NCBI GenBank assembly: GCA_016937945.1
Contig: JAFGVP010000130.1
Span: 1 to 44,502, forward strand
Direction of reading: 5' to 3'
DNA length: 44,502 bases
Source: Pontiellaceae bacterium
GTDB taxonomy: Bacteria; Verrucomicrobiota; Kiritimatiellia; Kiritimatiellales; Pontiellaceae
Shown here piece by piece: positions 33,115 to 42,176 of the stretch (the stretch's first letter is position 1; every line of letters starts with the position of its first letter). A program made the translations under genes and the position numbers. Under the pieces are notes generated by a model, which saw only the letters and a program-made list of their open reading frames with translations, was not told where the DNA came from and ran no database searches.

Positions 33115-36100
33115 ATGAATTGGATTTTGAAGAAGATTATCGGCTCGAAGAACGAGCGCGACCTGAAAAAAATGCGCCCGCTGATTGAAAAAATCAACGC
33201 ACTGGATGAGCAATACAAGGCGCTTAGCGACGAACAGCTTCGGGCAAAAACGCCCGAATTCCAGCAGCGGCTGAAAAACGGCGAAACACTTGAAGACATT
33301 GAGCTCGAGGCATTTGCCGTTGTAAAAAATGCGGCGCGGCGTCTTTGCGGCACCGAGGTGGAAGTGTGCGGCCACATGCTGGGCTGGAACATGGTGCACT
33401 TCGATGTGCAGCTGATCGGCGGCATGGCCATCCATAAAGGCATGATTGCGGAAATGGCCACCGGTGAGGGCAAAACCCTTGTCGCCACCCTGCCGGTTTA
33501 CCTCAATGCCGTCAACGGACGCGGCGTACACGTGATCACGACATCCGACTACCATTCCCAGCGCGACTCGGAATGGATGGGCCATCTCTATAAATGGCTC
33601 GGACTCACGGTCGGCTGTCTGCGCAACATGATGCCGCAGGCCGAACGCCGTGAAATGTACCTGCGAGACATTACCTACGGAACCAACTCCGAATTCGGCT
33701 TCGATTACCTGCGCGATAACATGGCCTACTCACCCGAGGACATGGTGCAGCAGAAAGGTCACGCCTTTGCGATTGTCGACGAAATCGACTCCATTCTGAT
33801 CGACGAAGCGCGAACCCCGCTGATTATTTCCGGTCCGGCACCCTACTCGTCCACTCAGTACAGCGAACTGCAGCCGGCGGCATCCCGTCTGGTCCGGCGC
33901 CAGCGGGACCTCTGCACGTCCCTGCTCAAGGAAGCCAAGGACCTGCTCGAAAGCGGCGACGATGCCGATGCCGCGCTCCGGCTCTATCAGGTGCGCGAAG
34001 GCATGCCGAAAAACAAGCAGCTCATGCACATGATCGAAGATGTCCGTATTCGCAAAATGCTGGAAAAAACGCAGCTCGAAATGCTGAAGAAGGAAAACGA
34101 AGCCAAGGCCCGCGAACTCTGGCAGGAACTCTTCTTCACGATCGATGAAAAGGGCCACGATGCCAGCCTGACCGAAAAGGGCTGTGCTGAGCTCAATCCG
34201 AACGATCCGGACATGTATGTCCTTCCGGACATGGTCACGATGATGGCCGAACTCGATGGGGAAACCACCCTTTCGCCGGAAGAGATGATGGAAAAACGCC
34301 GCGCCATTCAGGAAGATTATGCCCTGCGTAACGAACGCGTTCACGCCGTCGACCAGTTGATCAAGGCCTACAGCATCTTCGAAAAGGATGTCGACTATGT
34401 CGTGCAGGACGGACAGGTGATGATCGTCGACGAACATACCGGCCGTCTGATGATTGGACGCCGCTGGAGTGACGGGCTCCATCAGGCCGTTGAAGCCAAG
34501 GAAGGGGTAACGATTGAACGCGAAACCCAGACACTGGCAACCATCACCATCCAGAACTATTTCCGCATGTACGACAAGCTCTCGGGCATGACCGGCACAG
34601 CGGAGACCGAAGCCGACGAGTTCCACCAGATCTACGGTCTCGACGTTATGGTTATTCCGACCAACCGACCCGTCCGGCGCGTTGACCTGAATGATCAGGT
34701 CTACAAGACCCAACGCGAAAAACTCCGTGCCGTGATTGATGAAATCAAGGCGGCCCATGCCCGCAAACAGCCGGTGCTCGTGGGTACCGTGGCCGTGGAA
34801 ACCTCGGAAGTACTCAGCCGCATGCTGCGCCGCGAAAACATTATCCACAACGTACTGAACGCCAAGAACCATGCTCGCGAAGCCGAGATTGTCGCCAACG
34901 CCGGCCAGCCGGGCGCCGTTACGATTGCCACCAACATGGCCGGCCGCGGTACCGACATTAAACTCGGACCGAGTGTCGTCTACCTGAAGGACGAAGACAT
35001 CCAGTCGAAAAACTTTTCGTTGGAAAGCAAGGTGGACGGCAAGCCGCTTCGGAAACTCCTCGAAGAGCGGCCCTGCGGACTCTATGTTATTGCATCGGAA
35101 CGGCATGAGTCGCGCCGGATCGACCGCCAGCTGCGCGGCCGTTCCGCTCGTCAGGGCGACCCCGGTGTTACGCGTTTCTATGTATCACTCGAAGACAACC
35201 TCATGCGCCTGTTCGGCTCCGACCGCATCTCCAGCATCATGGAACGTCTTGGCATCGAGGAAGGCGAAGTGCTGGAGCATCCGTGGCTGAATAAGTCGAT
35301 CGAAACCGCCCAGCGACGGGTTGAACAGCAGAACTTCATGATGCGTAAACGGACACTGGAATATGACGATGTCATGAATGCCCAGCGTTCCGAAATCTAT
35401 AGTTTTCGCTCCGAAGCGCTCACCAGTGAATCGCCGCGCGAACAGCTGATGAACGCGGTCGAAGATGCTGTTATGGGCCATGCGGAAAGCGCCGTCGATA
35501 CGAAGAGCAAGGTCGGCCTGCAGGAATTTATCTCCTGGGTTAACACCACGTTCCCGCTGGGTCTTACCGAGCAGCAGCTTCCGGAAGAGAAAACGCAGGA
35601 AAACCTCACCAATTTCGTGATGGAAAAGGTCCGGCAGGCCTACGAGCTCAAGGCCAGCCACGAAAATCCCGACGCGCTCGCCCGTCTTGAACGCCAGCTG
35701 ATTCTGCAGGCGATCGACGAACACTGGCAGGAATACCTCCGCAACATGGACAGCCTGCGTGAAAGCATCGGGCTGAGGGCGTACGGCCAGCGCGATCCGC
35801 TGGTGGAATACAAGCGTGAAGCCTACACGCTCTTCATGGACCTGATGGACCGCATCTATGCGGAAATTGCAACGGCCATGTTCCGCTCGGCCACATCGAT
35901 TGATGCGATTCAGGAATTTTTCCAGTCTCTGAGAAACCTGCAGACGCAGCACGCCTCCGCATCGGCCCTGGCCTCTGCAGCGGCACAGGCCGGTATTGCG
36001 CCTCCCCAACAGCAGGCAGCTCCGCAGGCTCCCCGCCCGGCGCCGCGGCGCATGCGTCCTGTCGGAGCCCCCCCTCCGGGCATGGATCTTCCGCAACCGC

Positions 36101-36207
36101 CCCAGCCGGCCATGCCGACCCGCAAGGTTGTCGGCGAGGTAGGACGGAACGACCCCTGCCCCTGTGGAAGCGGCCGGAAATATAAAAAATGCTGCGGCTC
36201 GGAATAG
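33115..36207 (+). CDS. secA: Protein translocase ATPase SecA
   Basis: 1030-residue motor that drives preproteins through SecYEG. NBD1 has EMATGEGKTLVATLPVYLNA (Walker A) and AIVDEIDSILIDEARTPLII (Walker B). The preprotein cross-linking region is enlarged (about residues 240-420) by a helical insert rich in charged residues (LLKEAKDLLESGDDADAALR, EKTQLEMLKKENEAKARELW), as in other long SecAs of the PVC and Bacteroidetes groups. NBD2 shows NMAGRGTDIKLG, ERHESRRIDRQLRGRSARQG and DPGVTRFYVSLEDNLMRLF. A Pro/Gln-rich linker leads to the Zn-binding SEC-C motif CPCGSGRKYKKCC at the end. First gene of the secA-tilS-ftsH run. Confidence 0.98.
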   Translation: MNWILKKIIGSKNERDLKKMRPLIEKINALDEQYKALSDEQLRAKTPEFQQRLKNGETLEDIELEAFAVVKNAARRLCGTEVEVCGHMLGWNMVHFDVQLIGGMAIHKGMIAEMATGEGKTLVATLPVYLNAVNGRGVHVITTSDYHSQRDSEWMGHLYKWLGLTVGCLRNMMPQAERREMYLRDITYGTNSEFGFDYLRDNMAYSPEDMVQQKGHAFAIVDEIDSILIDEARTPLIISGPAPYSSTQYSELQPAASRLVRRQRDLCTSLLKEAKDLLESGDDADAALRLYQVREGMPKNKQLMHMIEDVRIRKMLEKTQLEMLKKENEAKARELWQELFFTIDEKGHDASLTEKGCAELNPNDPDMYVLPDMVTMMAELDGETTLSPEEMMEKRRAIQEDYALRNERVHAVDQLIKAYSIFEKDVDYVVQDGQVMIVDEHTGRLMIGRRWSDGLHQAVEAKEGVTIERETQTLATITIQNYFRMYDKLSGMTGTAETEADEFHQIYGLDVMVIPTNRPVRRVDLNDQVYKTQREKLRAVIDEIKAAHARKQPVLVGTVAVETSEVLSRMLRRENIIHNVLNAKNHAREAEIVANAGQPGAVTIATNMAGRGTDIKLGPSVVYLKDEDIQSKNFSLESKVDGKPLRKLLEERPCGLYVIASERHESRRIDRQLRGRSARQGDPGVTRFYVSLEDNLMRLFGSDRISSIMERLGIEEGEVLEHPWLNKSIETAQRRVEQQNFMMRKRTLEYDDVMNAQRSEIYSFRSEALTSESPREQLMNAVEDAVMGHAESAVDTKSKVGLQEFISWVNTTFPLGLTEQQLPEEKTQENLTNFVMEKVRQAYELKASHENPDALARLERQLILQAIDEHWQEYLRNMDSLRESIGLRAYGQRDPLVEYKREAYTLFMDLMDRIYAEIATAMFRSATSIDAIQEFFQSLRNLQTQHASASALASAAAQAGIAPPQQQAAPQAPRPAPRRMRPVGAPPPGMDLPQPPQPAMPTRKVVGEVGRNDPCPCGSGRKYKKCCGSE

Positions 36208-36221
36208 GCATTCCCGCTTGA

Positions 36222-37520
36222 GTGAACCTTACTGAAACCATCCACAATACGATCTGCCGCCACAATCTGCTTCCTGCAGGAAGCGAGGTGGTGGTCGGGG
36301 TTTCAGCTGGCGCAGATTCCACAGCTCTGGTTCACATACTCTGCGAACTGGGCTGGCCGGTCCGGCTCGCTCACCTGAATCATCAGTTGCGCGGCGCAGA
36401 ATCGGACAGGGACGAAGCCTTTATAAGGGAACTGGCGATAAGCCTGCGACGTCCGCTGGAAGTACGGTCCACGGATGTACAGGCGCTTGCAGACACCTCC
36501 GGCGATTCTGTCGAAATGGCGGCGCGCCGGGCACGGCATGATTTTTTTGCTTCGTTCGGCCGCGTACCGATCGCACTGGCACATCATGCCGACGATCAGG
36601 TAGAGACGTTTTTTCTTCGGCTTGCACGTGGCACCGGCCCCGAAGGACTCGGCGGCATGGAATACCGCCGGACTATCGGAAGTATGACGCTGATCCGGCC
36701 CATGCTGGATGTATCCCGTGTCATGATCCGCGAGTGGCTCAGACGGAACGACATCGAATGGCGCGAGGATTCAAGCAATTCAGATTCCGGCTATCTACGC
36801 AACCGGATCCGCCACCAAATCCTGCCTCTGCTGGAACAGGAACTCAATCCCGCCATTCGAAACGGCCTTCTCCGGACCATGAAAATTCAGCGCGATGAAA
36901 ATGCATGGATGAATGCGAGCATTGCCGGATGCCGATTGCCGGACCCCGAATGGCCTCAAGCGGCCCAAAGACGAATCCTGCGGAAATGGCTGTTCGAAAA
37001 CGGCGCGGAAGAAGCCGGCTTTGATACCGTGGAGCAGATCCTTGCCCTGATGGCCAAGGGCGAAGGCACAACCGTTTATGAACTGAACCATCGACAACGT
37101 GTGGTCGTGGAATACGGCATCCCGCGGTTCGAGAAATCCGGACCGGCCACTGAAACACCCTCATGGACACTGACGATTGAACACGGCACGGGATGGAAGA
37201 GAGATCACAGCAAAGGCCTCGGAATCATGCCGGCCGAGGCATCGATCGATGCCTCCAGAGTCAATAACGCCCAGATCTCGGTTCGCTCCGCGGAGCCGGG
37301 CGATCGCTTGGCTCCGCTGGGCATCGAGGGAACCCGCAAACTGCAGGATATCTTTACCGACCTGAAGGTGCCTAAGGCACAACGGAGCTGTATTCCCGTG
37401 GTCGTTTGCCGCGGGGAAATCATCTGGATTCCGGGCTACCGGATTGCCCGCGAATGGGCCGTTCCCGACGGGCAAAGTCACTCCATCCATATGCGGATTG
37501 AACGCTCCGAGGAGCGATGA
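36222..37520 (+). CDS. tilS: tRNA(Ile)-lysidine synthase TilS
   Basis: 432-residue enzyme that converts C34 of tRNA-Ile(CAU) to lysidine. The PP-loop reads VVVGVSAGADSTALVHIL (SAGADS in place of the usual SGGxDS), followed by LAHLNHQLRGAESDRDEAFI, LAHHADDQVETFFLRLARGT, and DSSNSDSGYLRNRIRHQILP, then a C-terminal TilS_C domain (SAEPGDRLAPLGIEGTRKLQ). It starts with GTG at 36222, 14 bases after secA, without a strong ribosome site, so it probably depends on read-through from secA. tilS next to ftsH is a conserved order in many bacteria. Confidence 0.95.
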   Translation: MNLTETIHNTICRHNLLPAGSEVVVGVSAGADSTALVHILCELGWPVRLAHLNHQLRGAESDRDEAFIRELAISLRRPLEVRSTDVQALADTSGDSVEMAARRARHDFFASFGRVPIALAHHADDQVETFFLRLARGTGPEGLGGMEYRRTIGSMTLIRPMLDVSRVMIREWLRRNDIEWREDSSNSDSGYLRNRIRHQILPLLEQELNPAIRNGLLRTMKIQRDENAWMNASIAGCRLPDPEWPQAAQRRILRKWLFENGAEEAGFDTVEQILALMAKGEGTTVYELNHRQRVVVEYGIPRFEKSGPATETPSWTLTIEHGTGWKRDHSKGLGIMPAEASIDASRVNNAQISVRSAEPGDRLAPLGIEGTRKLQDIFTDLKVPKAQRSCIPVVVCRGEIIWIPGYRIAREWAVPDGQSHSIHMRIERSEER

Positions 37521-37601
37521 CTCCAACAGTGTGTCGTAAGCGTTGCATTCAGTATGGGGCAATGTTACTTTTCGGCCTGTTTTTGAAAGAAAGAAGTAAC
37601 C

Positions 37602-39602
37602 ATGGCAGATAATAATCAAGCAAAAGACCCTCGTTCAGAAAAGCCCCTAAAAAAGGGACCGCCGCCGATGCCGCTGCGGGGTCTGGGCATTGCACTCCTG
37701 ATGGTGGTCATTTTTATAGTGGTTCTCCAACTGATCGGGTCGTCTGAAAAAGCGGCCAAGGAGATCAGCTATTCCGACTTTATTAAACTGATTGAAAGCA
37801 AGCGGATCGCAAAAGTCGTGCTCTCTCAGGACAATTCCGGCTACGCCATTGCCTCGGGAGAATCCAAGGATCTGAGTGAAAGTGGATCCAGCAAGTTCAA
37901 GGTGAACCTTCCGCCGTTCCAGAACGACGAAAAGCTCCAGCAGCGGCTGGAAGATAACGGCGTTGAAATCGTTTCCAAGCCCCCGAACATGATGCTGACC
38001 GGCATTCTGGTGAACATTGTTCCCTTCATCCTGATCTTCGGGGTCATCTATTTTATTTTTATCCGCCAGATGAAAAATGCCGGTCGTGGTGCCATGAGCT
38101 TTGGAAAAAGCCGGGCCAAGCTGCTGACGCAGGATAAAAACAAGATTACCTTCAAACAGGTGGCCGGCGTGGATGAAGCCAAAGAAGAACTGGCTGAAGT
38201 AGTTGAATTCCTGAAGGATCCCAAGCAGTTCCAGAAGCTGGGCGGCAAGATGCCCAAGGGCGTTCTGCTCTCCGGCTCCCCCGGAACCGGTAAAACCCTG
38301 CTGGCCAAAGCGGTGGCCGGCGAGGCGGACGTTCCCTTCTTCACCATCAGCGGCTCCGACTTTGTTGAAATGTTTGTGGGCATCGGCGCCTCGCGTGTCC
38401 GCGATATGTTTGAACAGGGAAAAAAGAATGCACCCTGCATTATCTTTATCGACGAAATCGATGCCGTCGGCCGCAGCCGCTTCAGCGGAATCGGCGGTGG
38501 TCATGACGAACGCGAGCAGACGCTCAACGCTCTGCTGGTGGAAATGGACGGATTTGACACGCAGGAAGGCATCATTATTGTTGCCGCCACCAACCGGCCG
38601 GACGTACTCGACCCCGCCCTGCTCCGCCCCGGACGTTTTGACCGGCAGGTCGTTGTCGATCTTCCGACGCTCGAAGGACGTGAACAGATCCTGAAGATCC
38701 ATTCCCGGAACGTACGCCTTTCCGATCAGGTCGACCTGAAAAAGAGCGCCCGCGGCACCCCCGGTTTCTCCGGAGCCGACCTGGCCAACCTGGTGAACGA
38801 AGCCGCCCTGCTGGCCTCGCGTCGTGGCGCTGATTTTGTTGAACAGCAGGACATGGAAGAAGCGCGCGATAAGGTCATGTGGGGCCGCGAACGCCGCAGT
38901 CATGTTCTGGATCCGGAAGAAAAGAAGCTGACCGCATACCACGAAGCCGGACATGCAGTTGCAACGTACTTTACGCCGGGCAATGATCCGATTCACAAAG
39001 TAACGATTATCCCGCGCGGCCGTGCGCTGGGAGCCACCATGTATCTCCCCGAGAAGGACCGGTATACTCAGTCGCAGAACAGTATTGAAGCGCGATTGGT
39101 CTCCATCATGGGCGGCCGAGCCGCCGAAGAGTTGATTTTCGACGATGTAACCACCGGCGCTCATAACGACATCGAACGGGCAACCGCCATGGCACGATCG
39201 ATGGTCTGCGAATACGGCATGAGCAAACTGCTCGGCCCGCAGAACCTGGGCAGCCGCAATGAACCGGTTTTCCTGGGACAGGGCATTAACGGCTCTCACG
39301 AACACAGCGAACAGACAGCACAGAAGATTGATCAGGAAGTCCAGCGCATCCTGACTGAATCCTACGATAAGTGCATGAAAATCCTGACCGAAAACAAGGA
39401 TCAGCTTGTTGCCCTCTCCGAAATTCTGCTGGAACGCGAAGTCCTCGACTTTGGCGAGGTCGACTCCATCATGAAGACCGGAAAACTGCCGGAAGGAAAG
39501 GTTGAGCAGGAAGACCCGAACCCGGAACCGCCGGAACTACCTGCAAAAGAAGGGATAACAACCGCAACGTCGGAAGCGGAAGAAGATTCAACAACGCAGT
39601 AA
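37602..39602 (+). CDS. ftsH: ATP-dependent zinc metalloprotease FtsH
   Basis: 666-residue membrane-anchored AAA+ protease for quality control of membrane proteins. Two N-terminal helices ([20 protein letters not shown] and [20 protein letters not shown]) flank a periplasmic domain. AAA module: Walker [19 protein letters not shown] (Ser replaces the common Pro of GPPGTGKT), pore loop [17 protein letters not shown], Walker [12 protein letters not shown], and [23 protein letters not shown]. Protease Zn motif [13 protein letters not shown] near residue 447, third ligand Asp in [14 protein letters not shown]. The tail is acidic and rich in Pro, Glu and Thr. GAAAGAAAGAAG precedes the ATG. Confidence 0.98.
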   Translation: MADNNQAKDPRSEKPLKKGPPPMPLRGLGIALLMVVIFIVVLQLIGSSEKAAKEISYSDFIKLIESKRIAKVVLSQDNSGYAIASGESKDLSESGSSKFKVNLPPFQNDEKLQQRLEDNGVEIVSKPPNMMLTGILVNIVPFILIFGVIYFIFIRQMKNAGRGAMSFGKSRAKLLTQDKNKITFKQVAGVDEAKEELAEVVEFLKDPKQFQKLGGKMPKGVLLSGSPGTGKTLLAKAVAGEADVPFFTISGSDFVEMFVGIGASRVRDMFEQGKKNAPCIIFIDEIDAVGRSRFSGIGGGHDEREQTLNALLVEMDGFDTQEGIIIVAATNRPDVLDPALLRPGRFDRQVVVDLPTLEGREQILKIHSRNVRLSDQVDLKKSARGTPGFSGADLANLVNEAALLASRRGADFVEQQDMEEARDKVMWGRERRSHVLDPEEKKLTAYHEAGHAVATYFTPGNDPIHKVTIIPRGRALGATMYLPEKDRYTQSQNSIEARLVSIMGGRAAEELIFDDVTTGAHNDIERATAMARSMVCEYGMSKLLGPQNLGSRNEPVFLGQGINGSHEHSEQTAQKIDQEVQRILTESYDKCMKILTENKDQLVALSEILLEREVLDFGEVDSIMKTGKLPEGKVEQEDPNPEPPELPAKEGITTATSEAEEDSTTQ

Positions 39603-39642
39603 TTGGTTTGCATTTTCAGTACTCCTGCTTACTGTATGGGGC

Positions 39643-39990
39643 ATGAAAAAAGCAAATTACATCCCTTCGCTGGCGCTTGCATTATTCATTGCAGGCTGTG
39701 CATCCACGTTTCATCCGAGCAACCTGAGTGCGGTTAAGGAAGGTATGTCCCGGGATCAGGTTGTTCAGGTGCTTGGAGAACCGGATTATGTAGACATTCA
39801 GGATGGCGCGGTATGTCTCGTCTACTCCTACCGTTCTGATTACAACCCAACGTCCGCCGGAGCAGTTCCGTTCTACGACGAAGACAGCGAGCGGGTATTC
39901 AAGGATCTCAACAACAGACGAATCTTTGAGGACGAAGAATACGTGGTTGTTCTTGATGACAACAAAGTAAGCCGTTGCGACAAACGCTGA
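39643..39990 (+). CDS. BamE/SmpA-like small lipoprotein
   Basis: 115 residues. Type II signal YIPSLALALFIAGCAS with lipobox IAGC, then the SmpA/OmlA-type core: LSAVKEGMSRDQVVQVLGEP followed by VYSYRSDY, the pattern of BamE-fold proteins (mxxxqvxxllGxP). The C-terminal half (NNRRIFEDEEYVVVLDDNKV) completes the small beta-sheet. BamE itself aids outer-membrane protein assembly; here the middle insert is acidic and family membership at the fold level does not prove that role. It follows ftsH by 40 bases, with GGGG before the ATG. Confidence 0.8.
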   Translation: MKKANYIPSLALALFIAGCASTFHPSNLSAVKEGMSRDQVVQVLGEPDYVDIQDGAVCLVYSYRSDYNPTSAGAVPFYDEDSERVFKDLNNRRIFEDEEYVVVLDDNKVSRCDKR

Positions 39991-40007
39991 TCTGATTTAT
40001 CAAAATC

Positions 40008-40868
40008 TTAACGCCGGCGGTTTTTCATCAGCTCATTCACATAAGCATCATCCGCCGTGGGGTCCCACGACTGGTTGTTGTTCTTTTTCCACTGCTGATA
40101 AGGCGATGTCCGCTCGTACTCATTTTGCTGAGACTGCTGTTGCTGCGCATCCGGAATGGTCGAGGAGCGCCGCTGATTCTGGTAGGGACTCTGATAAGGC
40201 GTGTATCCCTGCGTAGTCGAGGGGATCGTTGATTCTCCAACGGTCGAGGTCGGAAGCTGGAGCAATCCGGTCGGAGCGGAGGTATAATCGGTGGTTCCGT
40301 AGGGGCCTATCCGGCCAGGCTCCGTTTGTCCGGAATCCGTTGACTGACCATATCGATTCCCTGAAGAAGTATACCCTTCAGCCTGAGCAGCATAGGGATT
40401 GACTGTCGTCGCATAGCCAGAATTCCCACTGTCGTTGCGGGCAGCGCGATCCTCCCGCATTTTCTTCCAGGTGGCCCACCGGTCTGCGGAAGATTCTTTT
40501 TTCTCATCCGTAGCGGTACCGCGGGCAAACGGGTCGGCATAAGGATCCTCCAGATCATCGCTTTCCTGATACCAGGCCGACTTAGAATTGTTCTGAATCC
40601 GGACCGGGCGAACATTGACTGGCATCAAGGCGGTTGGGGATCCCTGACTGTTCATATCCGTATTACTCTTATAGATTTCGGAGGCGGCAATACGCTCATT
40701 CTCCGCGTCGATTGTCGGGAGCATGACGCCGCTCTGGGTCACATTCTGCCTTTCCCGAAGGTATTTCCGCATAATGCGCTGCTTACGCTCTGCCATCGTT
40801 TCCGCATGGACGGAGCAAACAGGCAATACAACAGCAACAACCAGCAATCCTTGAACAACTCTTTTCAT
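40008..40868 (-). CDS. Secreted Gln/Ser/Tyr-rich low-complexity protein of unknown function
   Basis: 286 residues with a signal peptide (VQGLLVVAVVLPVCSVHAE). A charged helix follows (MAERKQRIMRKYLRERQNV), then a long stretch poor in hydrophobics and rich in Ser, Thr, Gln, Tyr, Pro and Asn (YTPYQSPYQNQRRSST, AQQQQSQQNEYERTSPYQQW), likely disordered. A Trp/Lys/Arg helix DRWATWKKMREDRAARND lies mid-chain, and the end is ELMKNRRR. No family recognised. It follows the FadL-like gene by 64 bases on the same strand, so it may belong to that operon. Confidence 0.7.
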   Translation of the reverse strand: MKRVVQGLLVVAVVLPVCSVHAETMAERKQRIMRKYLRERQNVTQSGVMLPTIDAENERIAASEIYKSNTDMNSQGSPTALMPVNVRPVRIQNNSKSAWYQESDDLEDPYADPFARGTATDEKKESSADRWATWKKMREDRAARNDSGNSGYATTVNPYAAQAEGYTSSGNRYGQSTDSGQTEPGRIGPYGTTDYTSAPTGLLQLPTSTVGESTIPSTTQGYTPYQSPYQNQRRSSTIPDAQQQQSQQNEYERTSPYQQWKKNNNQSWDPTADDAYVNELMKNRRR

Positions 40869-40932
40869 AGCCTTGAACCTACGCCTGCTTCCTTGAATGC
40901 GTCAACGACCGACTGAATGAATTTCTGAGCAA

Positions 40933-42153
40933 TCAGAAGGCATGGCAGGCCGATAACGCCACAATATGCGTCACAACCTCATACGTTCCGCTCAGCAACG
41001 GAAGACTGGAAACAATTTCGTTGCCGCTGCGGGCTTCCTCTGCCCACAGATAGGAGTAGCCGAGATCCAGATCCACCCAGGCACTTTTCCAGCCGATACC
41101 GGCTGTCAGCATCTGACGATCGGAACCCGGGAGCTCGGGGGCTCGCGTCTGATTGTTCAATGGCGACTGATCCCACACATAACCGCCGCGCAGAAACCAA
41201 TGATCGGTCAGTGCATAGTCGCCGCCGCACCGAATACTGATCGCGTCATCCCATCGCTTGGAATTCACCTCGGGATTCGTGAGCGGATATCCCGGGCCGA
41301 AATCAAAGATCAACGCGTCGTATGAGCTCCACTCAGTCCAGATCAGGTCAAGACCCAGCTGAAACCGATCGAATGAACGGTTTACAACACCAAGATTCAA
41401 AGAGGCCGGCAGCTCAATGGCAGCGCCGCCGGAATAGGCGGTCGGCAGCGCCTCGAAGCGGACATCGCCTTCCAGCTTAACCTTTACACGTGATTGGAAC
41501 CGGGCCCCCAACGACCAATCCGGCCCAAGATTTCCATGGGCCGATGCCGTATATCCAAAACCGACATCATCCCCAGTGAGCGTGCGCAGGCCGAAATCAG
41601 GAAGCGCCGGATTCAGCACGGTATAGTCGCGACTGGCCGACAGTTCTGCCTCGGCATAGACCACATTAAAACCGGCCGAAAAAGAAAACCGGTCATTCAC
41701 GCGATACGCCACGGATGGCGTCGTATAGATTGCTGAAAAATCGCTGTAGGTCGCCGCCAGGCTGCCGATCCAGTTTTTCGGCCACTCCGAAATCAGCCCG
41801 TAGGGCGCATTCACGGAAACCAGCAGGGTCAGGTCTTCGCTGACCGGAGAAACATAATAGGCATGCGGAATCAGCCGCCAGTCGTCGCTCATGGAGCTGC
41901 TGCCGAATGTTCCGGAAAAATCCGCCTGCAGCTGGACGAGCGTCATTCCAGCCATCAGACGCTCATCAGCGGCACCCGCCAGACCGGCCGGATTATACCA
42001 CGCCAGCGAAACAAGATCATCCCGGCCACTGATGGCTGCCCCTTGTCCCAACGCCTCAGCAGAACCCTCAGTATAGAGCTGAAATCCTGCACCCATGGCA
42101 CAAACGGGCAGCACCATGCTTAAAAAAATATACCGCCAGATCTTCCGTCTCAT
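40933..42153 (-). CDS. OmpP1/FadL-family outer-membrane transport protein
   Basis: 406-residue beta-barrel of the FadL family, which lets long-chain fatty acids or other hydrophobic compounds pass the outer membrane. Signal peptide (IFLSMVLPVCAMGAG), then the diagnostic hatch segment GFQLYTEGSAEALGQGAAIS and SLAWYNPAGLAG. Later barrel strands include ASVAYRVNDRFSFSAGFNVV and GGDYALTDHWFLRGGYVWDQ, and the chain ends in an aromatic residue (ALSACHAF). It follows the acyl-CoA ligase by 23 bases, so import and activation of a hydrophobic acid are probably coupled. Confidence 0.92.
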   Translation of the reverse strand: MRRKIWRYIFLSMVLPVCAMGAGFQLYTEGSAEALGQGAAISGRDDLVSLAWYNPAGLAGAADERLMAGMTLVQLQADFSGTFGSSSMSDDWRLIPHAYYVSPVSEDLTLLVSVNAPYGLISEWPKNWIGSLAATYSDFSAIYTTPSVAYRVNDRFSFSAGFNVVYAEAELSASRDYTVLNPALPDFGLRTLTGDDVGFGYTASAHGNLGPDWSLGARFQSRVKVKLEGDVRFEALPTAYSGGAAIELPASLNLGVVNRSFDRFQLGLDLIWTEWSSYDALIFDFGPGYPLTNPEVNSKRWDDAISIRCGGDYALTDHWFLRGGYVWDQSPLNNQTRAPELPGSDRQMLTAGIGWKSAWVDLDLGYSYLWAEEARSGNEIVSSLPLLSGTYEVVTHIVALSACHAF

Positions 42154-42176
42154 TTCATCCTCCTACAAGGGAACCT

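Noticed and set aside
33730..35106. 458-codon antisense open frame inside secA
   Set aside because: High GC and codon bias of secA open the opposite frame; no ribosome site and no motifs.
37647..39305. 552-codon antisense open frame
   Set aside because: Exact shadow of ftsH; all family motifs are on the plus strand and the antisense protein has no recognisable features.
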